This document shows positions 16,634 through 25,714 of a stretch of 64,000 nt of DNA, piece after piece; the stretch's first letter is position 1; the number at the start of each line of letters is the position of its first letter. The stretch is from NCBI RefSeq assembly GCF_029889845.1, contig NZ_JARANV010000004.1:1-64000 (forward strand), in the 5' to 3' direction. The DNA comes from Halomonas sp. 25-S5. GTDB lineage: Bacteria > Pseudomonadota > Gammaproteobacteria > Pseudomonadales > Halomonadaceae. Under the pieces are notes generated by a model, which saw only the letters and a program-made list of their open reading frames with translations, was not told the origin of the DNA and ran no database searches. A program made the position numbers and the translations under genes.

Positions 16634-18388
16634 ATGGAAATACTCCGCAAGAGCCGCCGCGAGGCCCGGGAAACGGTGCTGGACGATTACCCGTCGGCCT
16701 GTGCCGGCTTTTCCTGGGACGAGGCCCGGACCTGGCTCGACGGCCTGCCCGGCGAAGGCGGGTTGAACATCGCCCACGAGGCGGTGGATCGCCACGCCAC
16801 CGGCGAGGCCGGCGAGCGCACCGCGATCCGCTGGCTCGGCAAGGCGGGGGCGCGGCGCGAGATCCGCTACCGCGAGCTGGCCGAGCTCAGCGCCCGCTTC
16901 GCCAACGTGCTCGGCGAGCTGGGCGTGGCCCGCGGGGCCGGCGTCTTCCTGCTCGCCGGGCGGATTCCCGAGCTCTACCTGGCGGTGCTCGGGGCGCTGA
17001 AGCACGGCGCCGTGGTCACTCCGCTGTTCTCCGCCTTCGGCCCCGAGCCCATCGCGACGCGGATGAATCTCGGCGAGGGGCGGGTACTGGTGACCACCAC
17101 CAGCCTCTATCGTCGCAAGGTGGCCGCGATCCGCGACCGGCTGGAAAGCCTCGAGCACGTGCTGGTGGTCCGCGACGACGACCAGGCGTTGCCCGAGGGC
17201 ACACGGGAGCTCGGGCCGCTGCTCGACGCGGCCTCGCCCGAGTATGCGATCCCGGCCACCGACCCCGAACAGCCGGCCCTGCTGCACTTCACCAGCGGCA
17301 CCACCGGCACGCCCAAGGGGGCGCTCCACGTCCACCAGGCGGTGGTCGCCCATCACGCCACCGCTCGCTTCGCCCTCGACCTGCGCGCGGGCGATGTTTT
17401 CTGGTGCACGGCCGACCCCGGCTGGGTCACCGGCACCTCCTACGGCATCATCGCCCCACTCTCCCTCGGCGCCACCCTGGTGGTCGACGAAGCGGAGTTC
17501 GATGCCGAGCGCTGGTACCGGATCCTCGAGGAGGAGGCGGTCAGCGTCTGGTACACCGCCCCCACCGCCGTGCGGATGATGATGAAGGGCGGCTCCGAGC
17601 GGGCCCGCTCCCGGGCCTATCCGTCGCTGCGCTTCATTGCCAGCGTCGGCGAACCGCTCAATCCCCAGGCCGTGCACTGGGGCGTGGAGGCCTTCGGGCT
17701 GCCGATCCACGACAACTGGTGGCAGACCGAGACGGGCGGGATCATGATCGCCAACTTCGCCTGCATGGACATCCGGCCCGGCGCCATGGGCAAGCCACTG
17801 CCCGGCATCGAGGCCGCCGTGCTGCGCCACCTGCCCGACGGCGGCGTCGCGCGGGTCGACCATCACGACGAGGAAGGCGAGCTTGCCCTGCGCGTCGGCT
17901 GGCCCTCCATGTTCCGCACCTACCTGCACGAGGAGGCGCGCTACCGGCGCTGCTTCGTGGACGGCTGGTATCTCACCGGTGACCTGGCCCGGCGCGACCC
18001 CGAGGGCTACTTCTGGTTCGTGGGTCGCGCCGACGACATGATCAAGTCCGCCGGCCACCTGATCGGCCCCTTCGAGGTGGAGTCGGCGCTGATGGAGCAC
18101 CCGGCGGTGGCCGAGGTCGGGGTGATCGGCAAGCCCGATCCGGTGATCGGCGAGATCGTCAAGGCCTTCGTGGCCCTCAAGCCGGGTCATGCGCCCGACG
18201 AGGCGCTGCGCCGCGAGCTACTGGGTTTCGCCCGCCAGCGCCTGGGCCCGGCGGTGGCGCCCAAGGAGATCGAGATCCAGGCCTCGCTGCCCAGGACCCG
18301 CAGCGGCAAGATCATGCGTCGCCTGCTCAAGGCCCGGGAACTGGGCCTGCCGGAGGGTGACACCTCGACCCTGGAGACCTCACGATGA
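16634..18388 (+). CDS. Acetate--CoA ligase-like AMP-forming enzyme
   Basis: 584 residues from ATG 16634; an in-frame ATG at 16598, preceded by CGAGG, is the alternative. Adenylating-enzyme motifs are in order: [29 protein letters not shown] and [11 protein letters not shown], whose Lys is the catalytic and acetylation-prone residue. It resembles the B. subtilis AcsA-type group more than the 650-residue E. coli Acs. It activates a short acid with ATP and loads it on CoA in the cytosol. The stop overlaps the start of the E1-alpha gene (ATGA), so it heads an operon with E1, E2 and an acyl carrier protein. Confidence 0.9.
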   Translation: MEILRKSRREARETVLDDYPSACAGFSWDEARTWLDGLPGEGGLNIAHEAVDRHATGEAGERTAIRWLGKAGARREIRYRELAELSARFANVLGELGVARGAGVFLLAGRIPELYLAVLGALKHGAVVTPLFSAFGPEPIATRMNLGEGRVLVTTTSLYRRKVAAIRDRLESLEHVLVVRDDDQALPEGTRELGPLLDAASPEYAIPATDPEQPALLHFTSGTTGTPKGALHVHQAVVAHHATARFALDLRAGDVFWCTADPGWVTGTSYGIIAPLSLGATLVVDEAEFDAERWYRILEEEAVSVWYTAPTAVRMMMKGGSERARSRAYPSLRFIASVGEPLNPQAVHWGVEAFGLPIHDNWWQTETGGIMIANFACMDIRPGAMGKPLPGIEAAVLRHLPDGGVARVDHHDEEGELALRVGWPSMFRTYLHEEARYRRCFVDGWYLTGDLARRDPEGYFWFVGRADDMIKSAGHLIGPFEVESALMEHPAVAEVGVIGKPDPVIGEIVKAFVALKPGHAPDEALRRELLGFARQRLGPAVAPKEIEIQASLPRTRSGKIMRRLLKARELGLPEGDTSTLETSR

Positions 18389-19434
18389 ACGCCTCGCCTC
18401 CCCAGGAAGGCCCCGATACCCGGCCCGCCATCGGCGCGGCCGGCCTGGATGACCCCGACCGGGCCCGGGCGCTGCTGTGGCAGATGCTCCGCATCCGCCG
18501 CTTCGAGGAGAAGTGCGCCGAGCTCTACAGCGCCGGCAAGATCCGCGGCTTCCTGCACCTCTATATCGGCGAGGAGGCGATCGCCGCCGGCGCCATGCCG
18601 GCCCTGGCCGAGCGGGACAATGTGCTGGCCACCTACCGCGAGCACGGCCATGCCCTCGCCCGCGGCGTTCCTGCCGGGGCGATCATGGCCGAGATGTACG
18701 GCAACCAGGAGGGCTGCAGCCGTGGCCATGGCGGCTCCATGCACCTGTTCGACGCGAGCCGGCGCTTCTTCGGCGGCAGCGCCATCGTGGGGGGCTCCCT
18801 GCCGCTGGCGGTGGGCTATGCCCTGGCCGACCGGCTGGCCGGGCGCGACAGCGTCACCGCCTGCTTCTTCGGCGACGGCGCCGTGGCCGAGGGGGAGTTC
18901 CACGAGTCGCTCAACCTCGCCGCCCTCTGGCAGCTGCCGGTGCTCTTCCTGTGCGAGAACAACCGCTACGCCATGGGCACCGCGCTGGAGCGCCACCAGT
19001 CCCAGGTCGACCTGGCCGCCAAGGCCGCCAGCTACCGCATGCCCAGCGAGTCGGTGGACGGCATGGACGTGGTGGCGGTGTCCCGGGCCACCGAGGCGGC
19101 GGTCGACCAGGTGCGCGCCGGCCAGGGCCCCATGTTCCTGGAGTACCGCACCTACCGTTTTCGCGCCCACTCGATGTTCGACCCCGAGCACTACCGCGAC
19201 AAGGCGGAGGTCGCGCAGTGGAAGAAACGCTGCCCCGTCGAGACCTTCGCCCGGGACGCGGTGGCCTGCGGGCTGCTCGCCGCCACGGTGCGTGACGAGA
19301 TCGAGCGCGAGGTGGCCGAGGAGATCGACGCCGCCGTGGCCTTCGCCGAGGCGGGCACCCGGGAGCCAGTGGAACAGCTCTGCCACGACGTCTATGCCCG
19401 CCAACCACCGACTGGCACGGAGGTGCGGCCATGA
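18385..19434 (+). CDS. 2-oxoacid (pyruvate/acetoin) dehydrogenase E1 alpha subunit
   Basis: 349 residues of the PDHA1/AcoA type. The thiamine-diphosphate motif is seen as [17 protein letters not shown]...NNRYAMGT near residues 165-195, and GHGGSMH and YRFRAHSM are the family active-site and phosphorylation-loop segments. With E1-beta it decarboxylates a 2-oxo acid or cleaves acetoin and reduces the lipoyl arm of E2. Four-base overlaps with the ligase before and E1-beta after indicate tight co-translation. Pyruvate and acetoin cannot be separated by sequence; the lack of an acoR-like activator nearby gives no help. Confidence 0.9.
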   Translation: MNASPPQEGPDTRPAIGAAGLDDPDRARALLWQMLRIRRFEEKCAELYSAGKIRGFLHLYIGEEAIAAGAMPALAERDNVLATYREHGHALARGVPAGAIMAEMYGNQEGCSRGHGGSMHLFDASRRFFGGSAIVGGSLPLAVGYALADRLAGRDSVTACFFGDGAVAEGEFHESLNLAALWQLPVLFLCENNRYAMGTALERHQSQVDLAAKAASYRMPSESVDGMDVVAVSRATEAAVDQVRAGQGPMFLEYRTYRFRAHSMFDPEHYRDKAEVAQWKKRCPVETFARDAVACGLLAATVRDEIEREVAEEIDAAVAFAEAGTREPVEQLCHDVYARQPPTGTEVRP

Positions 19435-20411
19435 CCACCCAGACGATCGCCTACCGCGAGGCCCTGCGCCAGGGGCTGCGCGCGGCCCTGGCCGGCGATG
19501 AGCGGGTCTTCCTGATGGGCGAGGACGTGGGTCGCTACGGCGGCACCTATGCGGTCAGCCACGGCCTGCTGGAGGAGTTCGGCGAGGCGCGCATCCGCGA
19601 CACCCCGCTCTCCGAGTCGACCTTCACCGGCGCCGGCATCGGCGCGGCGCTCAACGGCATGCGTCCCATCGTCGAGATCATGACGGTGAACTTCAGCCTG
19701 CTGGCCCTCGACCAGATCATCAACAACGCGGCAACCCTGCGGCACATGTCCGGGGGCCAGTTCAGCGTGCCGCTGGTGATCCGCATGACCACCGGCGGCG
19801 GCCGCCAGCTCGCCGCCCAGCACTCCCACAGCCTGGAGGGCTGGTATGCCCATATCCCGGGGCTGCGCATCGTCGCCCCGGCGACCCACGAGGACGCCCG
19901 CGGCATGCTGCTCACCGCCCTGGAGGACCCCGATCCGGTGCTGATCTTCGAGCACGCCCTGCTGCTGGGTGTCGAGGGCGAGGTCGAGGGCAAGGTGCAA
20001 GGGGTGGACATCGACCATGCCTCCACCCGCCGCGAGGGCAGCCAGGTCAGCCTGATCACCTACGGCGGCATGTTGCACAAGAGCCTCGCGGCCGCCGAAC
20101 AGCTGGCCACCGAAGGCATCGACGTTGAGGTGCTCGACCTGCGCACCCTGCGTCCACTGGACGACGCGGCGATCATGGCCAGCGTGGCAAAGACCCACCG
20201 GGTGATGGTGATCGACGAGGGGTGGCGTAGCGGCAGCCTGTCGGCCGAGATCATCACCCGCATCAACGAGCAGGCCTTCTTCGAGCTGGATGCCCCGCCG
20301 GCGCGGGTCTGCAGCCAGGAGGTACCGGTGCCCTACGCCAAGCACCTCGAGGACGCGGCGATCCCCCAGGTCGAGGATATCGTCGCCGCCGTCCGCCGGC
20401 TGCTCGGCTGA
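19431..20411 (+). CDS. 2-oxoacid (pyruvate/acetoin) dehydrogenase E1 beta subunit
   Basis: 326 residues. The transketolase-like pyrimidine domain is seen in [25 protein letters not shown] and [24 protein letters not shown], where the conserved Glu activates thiamine diphosphate. The C-terminal half shows [12 protein letters not shown] and [13 protein letters not shown]. It pairs with the alpha subunit encoded just upstream, with overlapping stop and start. E2 starts 31 bases downstream with its own GAGGGAG site. Confidence 0.92.
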   Translation: MTTQTIAYREALRQGLRAALAGDERVFLMGEDVGRYGGTYAVSHGLLEEFGEARIRDTPLSESTFTGAGIGAALNGMRPIVEIMTVNFSLLALDQIINNAATLRHMSGGQFSVPLVIRMTTGGGRQLAAQHSHSLEGWYAHIPGLRIVAPATHEDARGMLLTALEDPDPVLIFEHALLLGVEGEVEGKVQGVDIDHASTRREGSQVSLITYGGMLHKSLAAAEQLATEGIDVEVLDLRTLRPLDDAAIMASVAKTHRVMVIDEGWRSGSLSAEIITRINEQAFFELDAPPARVCSQEVPVPYAKHLEDAAIPQVEDIVAAVRRLLG

Positions 20412-20442
20412 TGCATAGCAAGCAAGAAAGAGGGAGTCACCG

Positions 20443-21717
20443 ATGAGCGAGTTCCGCATGCCCTCGCTGGGCGCCGACATGGAGAGCGGTACCCTGGTCG
20501 AGTGGAACATCCAGCCCGGCGATCGGGTCGAGCGCGGACAGATCGTCTGCGTGGTCGAGACCCAGAAGGGCGCCATCGACGTGGAGGTCTGGGAGACCGG
20601 CACCGTGGAGCGGCTGGTGGCGGAGGAAGGCCAGAAGGTCCCGGTGGGCGAGGTGCTGGCGGTGATCCTTGGCGAGGACAAAAAAGCCGAAGGCGAAAAA
20701 GCCGAGGACAAAAAAGCCCAGGGCGAAACAGCCGAAGGCGAAAAAGCCCAGGGCGAGGCCGCCGGCCAGGAGGCGCCGGCCGAGCACCCCACACCCGAAG
20801 CGCCCCGGGCGCCCGACCTCTCACCGCCGCCTACGACGGCGGCGCCGGACGTGGCCGCCGGCGAGCGGCTGCGCATCTCCCCGGCCGCGCGCAAGCGGGC
20901 CGCCGAACTGGACCTCGACCCGGCAGGCGTTCGCGGCAGCGGTGTCGGGGGCAGCATCACCCTGGAGGATATCGAGCGCGCGACCCGGCCGGCCGCGGAG
21001 GAGCAAGCCGCCCCTTCCTCCCGGGTAGTCTCTACGTCCGACACCCACGCCGCCATGCGCCAGGCCATCGCCGCCGCCATGGCCCGTTCCAAACGCGAGA
21101 TCCCCCACTACTACCTGGGCAACACCCTCTGCGTGGAACCGGCGATGGCCTGGCTCGAGGCCCATAACGCCGAACGCCCGGTGGCCGAGCGGCTGATCTT
21201 CCCGGTGCTGCAGCTGCGCGCCGTGGCGCTGGCGCTCGAGGCGGTGCCGGAGCTCAACGGCTGGTATCGCGACGACGCCTTCCAGCCGGCCGAGGGGGTG
21301 CACCCTGGGGTGGCCATCGCCCTGCGCGGCGGCGGGCTGGTGGCCCCGGCGCTGCACGACGCCGACCGGCTCGCGCCGGACGCCATGATGGCCGCGCTGC
21401 GCGACCTGCTGACCCGCGCCCGCCAGGACCGGCTACGCAGCTCCGAGCTCACCGCCGCCGGCCTCACGGTCACCAACCTGGGCGACCTGGGCGTGGAGAG
21501 CGTCCAGGGGGTCATCTACCCGCCCCAGGTGGCGCTGGTCGGCTTCGGGCGCATCGCCGAACGGCCCTGGGTCCGCGACGGCCAGGTGGTGGCCGCCCGC
21601 TGCCTGCACGCCTCGCTGGCCGCCGACCACCGGGTCACCGACGGCGCCCTCGGCGCGCGCTTCCTGACCCGACTCACCGACCTGCTGACGGAGCCCGAGC
21701 GCCTATGGCCCACCTGA
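20443..21717 (+). CDS. Dihydrolipoamide acyltransferase (E2)
   Basis: 424 residues. A lipoyl domain (1-75) carries its Lys in VVETQKGAIDVE. A flexible linker of Lys/Glu/Ala repeats follows (about 80-130), then a peripheral-subunit-binding domain (ISPAARKRAAELDLD...GSGVGGSITLEDIE, about 135-172). The catalytic domain (195-424) ends in DHRVTDGALGARF, with the His and Asp that catalyse acyl transfer. It passes the acyl group from lipoate to CoA, or possibly to the carrier protein encoded next, whose start lies inside this gene. No E3 is present in the operon; one is encoded at 39564-41030. Confidence 0.92.
   Translation: MSEFRMPSLGADMESGTLVEWNIQPGDRVERGQIVCVVETQKGAIDVEVWETGTVERLVAEEGQKVPVGEVLAVILGEDKKAEGEKAEDKKAQGETAEGEKAQGEAAGQEAPAEHPTPEAPRAPDLSPPPTTAAPDVAAGERLRISPAARKRAAELDLDPAGVRGSGVGGSITLEDIERATRPAAEEQAAPSSRVVSTSDTHAAMRQAIAAAMARSKREIPHYYLGNTLCVEPAMAWLEAHNAERPVAERLIFPVLQLRAVALALEAVPELNGWYRDDAFQPAEGVHPGVAIALRGGGLVAPALHDADRLAPDAMMAALRDLLTRARQDRLRSSELTAAGLTVTNLGDLGVESVQGVIYPPQVALVGFGRIAERPWVRDGQVVAARCLHASLAADHRVTDGALGARFLTRLTDLLTEPERLWPT
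20683..20760 (+). repeat. Short in-frame repeats in the E2 linker
   Basis: Blocks of GACAAAAAAGCC, GGCGAAAAAGCC and GGCGAAACAGCC alternate about six times. They encode D/E-K-K-A and G-E-K-A steps of the flexible linker between the lipoyl and subunit-binding domains. Runs of six A within them are slippage-prone; a change in unit number would alter linker length but keep the frame if whole 12-base units are lost. Confidence 0.7.
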
Positions 21718-21962
21718 GCCGCGACACCCTCCGCGAGACCGTCGTCGACTGTATCCTGGCGGTGGCCCCCGAGGCCGACGTCGACTCGCTGCCCCCCGGC
21801 CGCCCCTGGCGGGAGGCGCTGGAGATCGACTCCTTCGACTTCCTCAACATCCTGGTCGACCTCGAGAAGCGCCTCGGCGTCAGCGTGCCGGAGAGCGACT
21901 ACCACGAGCTCGCCACCCTGGACGGCCTGATCGACTACCTGGAGAGGCGGCTCACCGCCTGA
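21705..21962 (+). CDS. Acyl carrier protein of the E1/E2 operon
   Basis: 85 acidic residues. LEIDSFDFLNILVDLEKRLGVSVPE contains the DS.D.L motif whose Ser (about residue 43) takes phosphopantetheine. The gene begins 13 bases inside the end of the E2 gene, so the two are translated together. A carrier protein beside a 2-oxoacid dehydrogenase and an AMP-forming ligase suggests the acyl group is handed to protein-bound phosphopantetheine instead of, or as well as, CoA; this is inference. It is not the fatty-acid AcpP, which is normally encoded with fab genes. Confidence 0.88.
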   Translation: MAHLSRDTLRETVVDCILAVAPEADVDSLPPGRPWREALEIDSFDFLNILVDLEKRLGVSVPESDYHELATLDGLIDYLERRLTA

Positions 21963-22032
21963 GCCAGGGCCGCCAAACAAGGCCGGCCATCGAGAGCGCC
22001 AGGCCGGTCAAGATCGCCTTCGCAGCGCGCAT
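21952..22032 (-). CDS. Possible 26-residue hydrophobic peptide
   Basis: A minus-strand frame starts at ATG 22030-22032, eight bases after GGGAGG. It encodes a basic start (MRAAK), a hydrophobic centre of about 14 residues and a basic end (RPWLRR), like a one-pass membrane micropeptide. It lies 14 bases downstream of the M24 gene on the same strand and its end overlaps the end of the carrier-protein gene. The good ribosome site is the main support. Confidence 0.35.
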   Translation of the reverse strand: MRAAKAILTGLALSMAGLVWRPWLRR

Positions 22033-22046
22033 GGCGTTGGCCTCCC

Positions 22047-23237
22047 TCAGCGTCCCCGCTCGTGCAGCTGCCAGTCGTTGTCGGTGAGCGGCTGGCCCCC
22101 CTCGGGGGTGACCCGCACGGTGTCGCTGAGGCCGATGCCCCACTGCCCCGGCAGCCGCAGGCAGAGCGGCAGGTGGAAGACCATGTCGGCGGCGAACTCG
22201 CGATGCTGGCCGCGGGCGATGTAGCCGGTGCCCTCGACCCAGCTGGGCGGGAACTGGGCCCCCACCGCATAGCCGAACACCCCCGAGAAGAACACGCGCT
22301 CGGCGTGGGGGGCGAGCACCGCCTCGGCGGCACGGGCGGCATCATCGAAGCTGTGGCCGGGGCGCATCGCGGCGGTCAGCGCCTCGAACATCTCGCGACA
22401 GACATCGCGCAGCGCCTGCATCTCGGTGCTGGCCCGGCCGGCCACGGCGGTGCGCATCATCGGCGCGGTGTAGCGGTGAAAGGCCGAACCGAACTCCAGG
22501 AACACCGGTTCGTCCGCGGCGATCGCATGGCGCTTGTGATTGACGTGGATGACGCTGATGCGCCGGCCGGTGGTGACGATAGGCTGCAGGCTCATGAACT
22601 CGCTGCCGGCCGCCAGCAGCGCCCGGCTGCCTTCCGCCGCGACATCGTTGTCGGTGACACCGGGCGCGATGACCTCGATGGCCGCCCGCAAGCCGGCGGC
22701 GGTGATCCGCGCGCTCTCGCGCAGGCAGTCAAGCTCCGCCGGCGTCTTGACGATGCGGATGCGGTCGAGCAGCTCGCCGCCGTCGTCGCGGAAGCGCCCA
22801 CTGCCCAGGCGTGCTTGCAGCTCACGGATGACGCCGAAGCGCAGGCCGGCCCCGAAGACATCCAGGCCGATGGCATGGAAGGGGGCGAGGATCTCGGCCA
22901 GCGGCGCGATCACCTCCTCGATGCCTTCCCAGCGATAGCCCAGGATCTCGTCCACCGAGGCGGTGACCACGGCCGGGCCGGTCTCGATGGAGGGCACCTG
23001 CAACACCAGCCGGTCGTCGGAGACGACCAGGCAGGTGTAAACCGAGACCTCGAAGGTGTGGTAGCCGGTCAGGTAGAAGATGTCGGCGGGGTCGGTCAGC
23101 AGCAGCGCCTCGAGCCCGGCGGCCTGCATGGCCTGTCGCACGCGGCGGCGCCGTGCCGCGAACTCCTCGGCGGCAAAGGGCAACTCGCTCTCGGCGAGGC
23201 AGTCGGCCAGCGCATGGCGGTAGGCGTGATGATCCAT
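22047..23237 (-). CDS. M24-family pita-bread hydrolase, probably metal-free
   Basis: 396 residues from ATG 23235-23237 with AGGAG upstream. An N-terminal creatinase-type domain (LLLTDPADIFYLTGYHTFEV) precedes a pita-bread domain (RIVKTPAELDCLRESARITAAGL onward). Metal-dependent M24 peptidases have D..G....SD.TRT at the centre; here the segment reads EFGSAFHRYTAPMMRT, so both metal-binding Asp are missing, as in creatinase and ectoine-hydrolase-like members. It probably hydrolyses a small C-N bond without metal, substrate unknown. Annotating it as Xaa-Pro dipeptidase would be misleading. Transcribed away from the YebC-type gene. Confidence 0.82.
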   Translation of the reverse strand: MDHHAYRHALADCLAESELPFAAEEFAARRRRVRQAMQAAGLEALLLTDPADIFYLTGYHTFEVSVYTCLVVSDDRLVLQVPSIETGPAVVTASVDEILGYRWEGIEEVIAPLAEILAPFHAIGLDVFGAGLRFGVIRELQARLGSGRFRDDGGELLDRIRIVKTPAELDCLRESARITAAGLRAAIEVIAPGVTDNDVAAEGSRALLAAGSEFMSLQPIVTTGRRISVIHVNHKRHAIAADEPVFLEFGSAFHRYTAPMMRTAVAGRASTEMQALRDVCREMFEALTAAMRPGHSFDDAARAAEAVLAPHAERVFFSGVFGYAVGAQFPPSWVEGTGYIARGQHREFAADMVFHLPLCLRLPGQWGIGLSDTVRVTPEGGQPLTDNDWQLHERGR

Positions 23238-23387
23238 CGGATGACGCTCCTGGGTGGACGAGACTCCCTGCCAGTGTAGTCATGACGGCCGTCAGGTCCC
23301 CCGGGAATCGCGGCAAAATATCCCTGTTCGCCTCCGCCCCGGTTTCGTAGAATCCAGCCTCGTGTTTCGACGCCACAGGACAATGCA

Positions 23388-24116
23388 ATGGGCAGGGCCT
23401 TCCAGAACCGCAAGGAATCCATGGCCAAGACGGCCGACGCCAAGACCAAGGTCTACAGCAAGTACGGTCGCGAGATCTACGTCTGCGCCAAGCAGGGCGG
23501 CACCGACCCCTCGGGCAATCTCTCCCTGCGCGGCCTGATCGAGCGCGCCAAGAAGGACCAGGTGCCCAGCCACGTGATCGACAAGGCCCTGGACAAGGCC
23601 TCCGGCGTGGGTGGCGAGGACTTCTCTCCGGCCCGCTACGAGGGCTTCGGGCCGGGCAATTGCATGGTCATCGTCGAGTGCCTGACCGACAACCCGAACC
23701 GCACCTTCGGCGACGTGCGTGCCTGCTTCACCAAGGCCAAGAGCAAGCTCGGCACCCCCGGCAGCGTCAGCCACATGTTCGATCACTGCGCCATCCTGGC
23801 CTTCCCGGGCGATGACGAGGACGCCACGCTCGAAGCGCTGATGGAGGCCGATGTCGACGTCACCGACATCGAAAGCGAGGACGGTCATATCACCGTCTTC
23901 GCCCCCCATACCGAGTATGCCAAGGCCAAGCAGGCGCTGCTCGATGCCTTCGGCGAGCTCGACTTCGAGGTCGACGAGATCCAGTTCGTGCCCCAGACCG
24001 TGACCCCGGTCGAGGGCGACGACGTGGCGATGTTCGAGAAGCTGCTCGACACCCTCAACGACCTGGACGACGTGCAGAACGTCTTCCACAACGCCGAGAT
24101 AGCCAGCGAGGCGTGA
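23388..24116 (+). CDS. YebC/PmpR-family protein, YeeN-like branch
   Basis: 242 residues of the three-domain YebC/TACO1 fold. The start [19 protein letters not shown] differs from the MAGHSKWANIKHRK of YebC itself and matches the YeeN-like paralogues of gammaproteobacteria. [24 protein letters not shown], then SHMFD, are family landmarks. YebC proteins help ribosomes pass difficult proline-type stretches and have been described as DNA-binding regulators; the role of this branch is unsettled. Single gene. Confidence 0.9.
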   Translation: MGRAFQNRKESMAKTADAKTKVYSKYGREIYVCAKQGGTDPSGNLSLRGLIERAKKDQVPSHVIDKALDKASGVGGEDFSPARYEGFGPGNCMVIVECLTDNPNRTFGDVRACFTKAKSKLGTPGSVSHMFDHCAILAFPGDDEDATLEALMEADVDVTDIESEDGHITVFAPHTEYAKAKQALLDAFGELDFEVDEIQFVPQTVTPVEGDDVAMFEKLLDTLNDLDDVQNVFHNAEIASEA

Positions 24117-24215
24117 GGTGCCGCCGGCCAGCATGTAGGCGATGCCCATCGACTCGGCCTCGAACGGCTCCTTGTTCTGCCAGGTCTGTCCCCACGCCTG
24201 CCCGGCTGGGGAGGA

Positions 24216-24650
24216 TCACTCCACCGTGATGGTGAGGGGCTCGGAGGTCACCGGGGGGGCGAAGCTGAGATGGTTGGCATCCATGAACAGCAGCTGCAGG
24301 GTATGCTCGCCGGGCTCGAGTTCCAGGGTGGTCTCGGTCTGGCCGCCGCCGAAGTGGCGCATCGCATCATTGGCCGGCAGGGGCTGGTCGAGTTCCACCT
24401 CGTCCAGCGGCGTGTCCACCAGCAGGTGGTGGTGGCCGGTGCCATCGGCCTGGGTGCCGGCGGGCGCCACGCCCATGCCCTTGAGGCCCATGCGCACGGT
24501 CAGCGGGCTCTCGACGGTGGCTCCCTCCTGTGGCGAGATGAAGTAGACCTCGGTGCCCGCCGGGGCCGTGGCGCGTTCCATCTGGGCCAGGGCCGGACCG
24601 GCCAGCAGCACGCCGCCCGCCAGGGCCAGGCCCGCTATCCACTTGTTCAT
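24216..24650 (-). CDS. Secreted DUF4399 protein
   Basis: 144 residues from ATG 24648-24650 with GGAGA upstream. A signal peptide ends at about residue 22 (LAGPALA). The mature part holds YFISPQEGATVESPLTVRMGLKGMGVAPAG, GTGHHHLLVD and a final HTLQLLFMDANH, the pattern of DUF4399, which looks like an Ig-like beta sandwich with a conserved His cluster. The HHH and other His could bind metal. It acts in the periplasm; role unknown. It follows the RIO kinase on the same strand after about 100 bases. Confidence 0.82.
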   Translation of the reverse strand: MNKWIAGLALAGGVLLAGPALAQMERATAPAGTEVYFISPQEGATVESPLTVRMGLKGMGVAPAGTQADGTGHHHLLVDTPLDEVELDQPLPANDAMRHFGGGQTETTLELEPGEHTLQLLFMDANHLSFAPPVTSEPLTITVE

Positions 24651-24747
24651 TGCCGTCTCCTCGTCGTTGACCGGGGTCGCCCGCGTCGGGCGACGCTCGC
24701 CTACAGCATAGTCGAGCCAGGCACCGGGAGCGACGCGAGCACGGGCC

Positions 24748-25650
24748 TCAGCGCTCGCCGTGGGACTCCCGCCAGGCCTCGGCGGCTTCCTCGACGCCCG
24801 GCTCATCGTCGCGGGACAGAGCGGCGCGGCGCTCAGTCTCCTCCTCGCGGACATCGTCGATCACGGTCATCAGCTCGTCCACATCCACGGCACTGGTGTC
24901 GTGCTCGAAGCAGCCGGTCAGCGGGCTATCCGGCTGCAGGTCGCCGGCTTCATAGAGCGCCCAGATCTCCTTGCCGTAATCGGTGGCCAGCAGCTCCGGG
25001 GCGAAGCGGCCGAAGTAGCGGCGCATGTTGTCGACATCGCGCTCGAACATCATTTCAGCGCTGTTGTTGCCGGCGGCATCCACCGCCTGAGGCAGGTCGA
25101 TGATCACCGGGCCATCCGCGGAGAGCAGCACATTGAACTCGGACAGGTCACCATGGATCAGGCCGGCACACAGCATGCGCACCACGTCACCGATCACCTT
25201 GGCGTAATGGGCCCGGGCCTCGTCGGCCGTCAGGGTCACGTCGTCCAGCCGCGGCGCGTTCAGGCCCTCGGCATCGGTGATCATCTCCATCAGCAGCACG
25301 CCGTCGACGAAGCTATGCGGTTGGGGCACCCGCACGTCCGCCGCCGCCAGCCGATAAAGGGCATCGACCTCGGCGTTGAGCCAGGCCTGTTCCTGTTCCT
25401 TCTGGCCATAACGGGTCTTCTTGGCCATCGCCCGGGACCGACGACTGTTGCGCTCCTTGCGTCCTTCCTGGTACTGCACGGCCTGCTTGAAGCTGCGCTG
25501 CTTGGCTTCCTTGAAGACCTTGGCACAGCAACGCTCGCCATGGGAGCGCACCACATACACCTGGGCTTCCTTGCCACTCATCAGCTGGCTCTCGACCACG
25601 TCGATCAAGCCGTCGTCGACCAGCGGTTGCAATCTCTTGGGTATCTTCAT
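24748..25650 (-). CDS. RIO1-type serine protein kinase
   Basis: 300 residues. The N-terminal half has the RIO nucleotide loop (SGKEAQVYVV) and CAKVFK with the ATP-binding Lys; HGDLSEFNVLL carries the catalytic Asp and IIDLPQAVD the metal-binding Asp. The last 60 residues are acidic and likely flexible. RIO1 kinases in archaea and eukaryotes help ribosome maturation; in proteobacteria they often sit near RNA helicases, and here the ribosome-linked helicase gene dbpA lies immediately upstream on the same strand. A role in ribosome assembly is therefore plausible, but unproven. Confidence 0.88.
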   Translation of the reverse strand: MKIPKRLQPLVDDGLIDVVESQLMSGKEAQVYVVRSHGERCCAKVFKEAKQRSFKQAVQYQEGRKERNSRRSRAMAKKTRYGQKEQEQAWLNAEVDALYRLAAADVRVPQPHSFVDGVLLMEMITDAEGLNAPRLDDVTLTADEARAHYAKVIGDVVRMLCAGLIHGDLSEFNVLLSADGPVIIDLPQAVDAAGNNSAEMMFERDVDNMRRYFGRFAPELLATDYGKEIWALYEAGDLQPDSPLTGCFEHDTSAVDVDELMTVIDDVREEETERRAALSRDDEPGVEEAAEAWRESHGER

Positions 25651-25714
25651 GTCACCACGTTGGCATAGAACCCGGCGGCTGGGTATCCCGCGGGCGTATC
25701 ACATTTCCTTAAGG

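Noticed and set aside
16553..18190. 545-codon frame antisense to the acetate-CoA-ligase-like gene
   Set aside because: No domain; ligase motifs on the other strand are complete.
22047..23237. Naming the M24 protein ectoine hydrolase (DoeA)
   Set aside because: The active-site pattern is similar in type, but the overall sequence does not match DoeA as I remember it and no ectoine genes are nearby.
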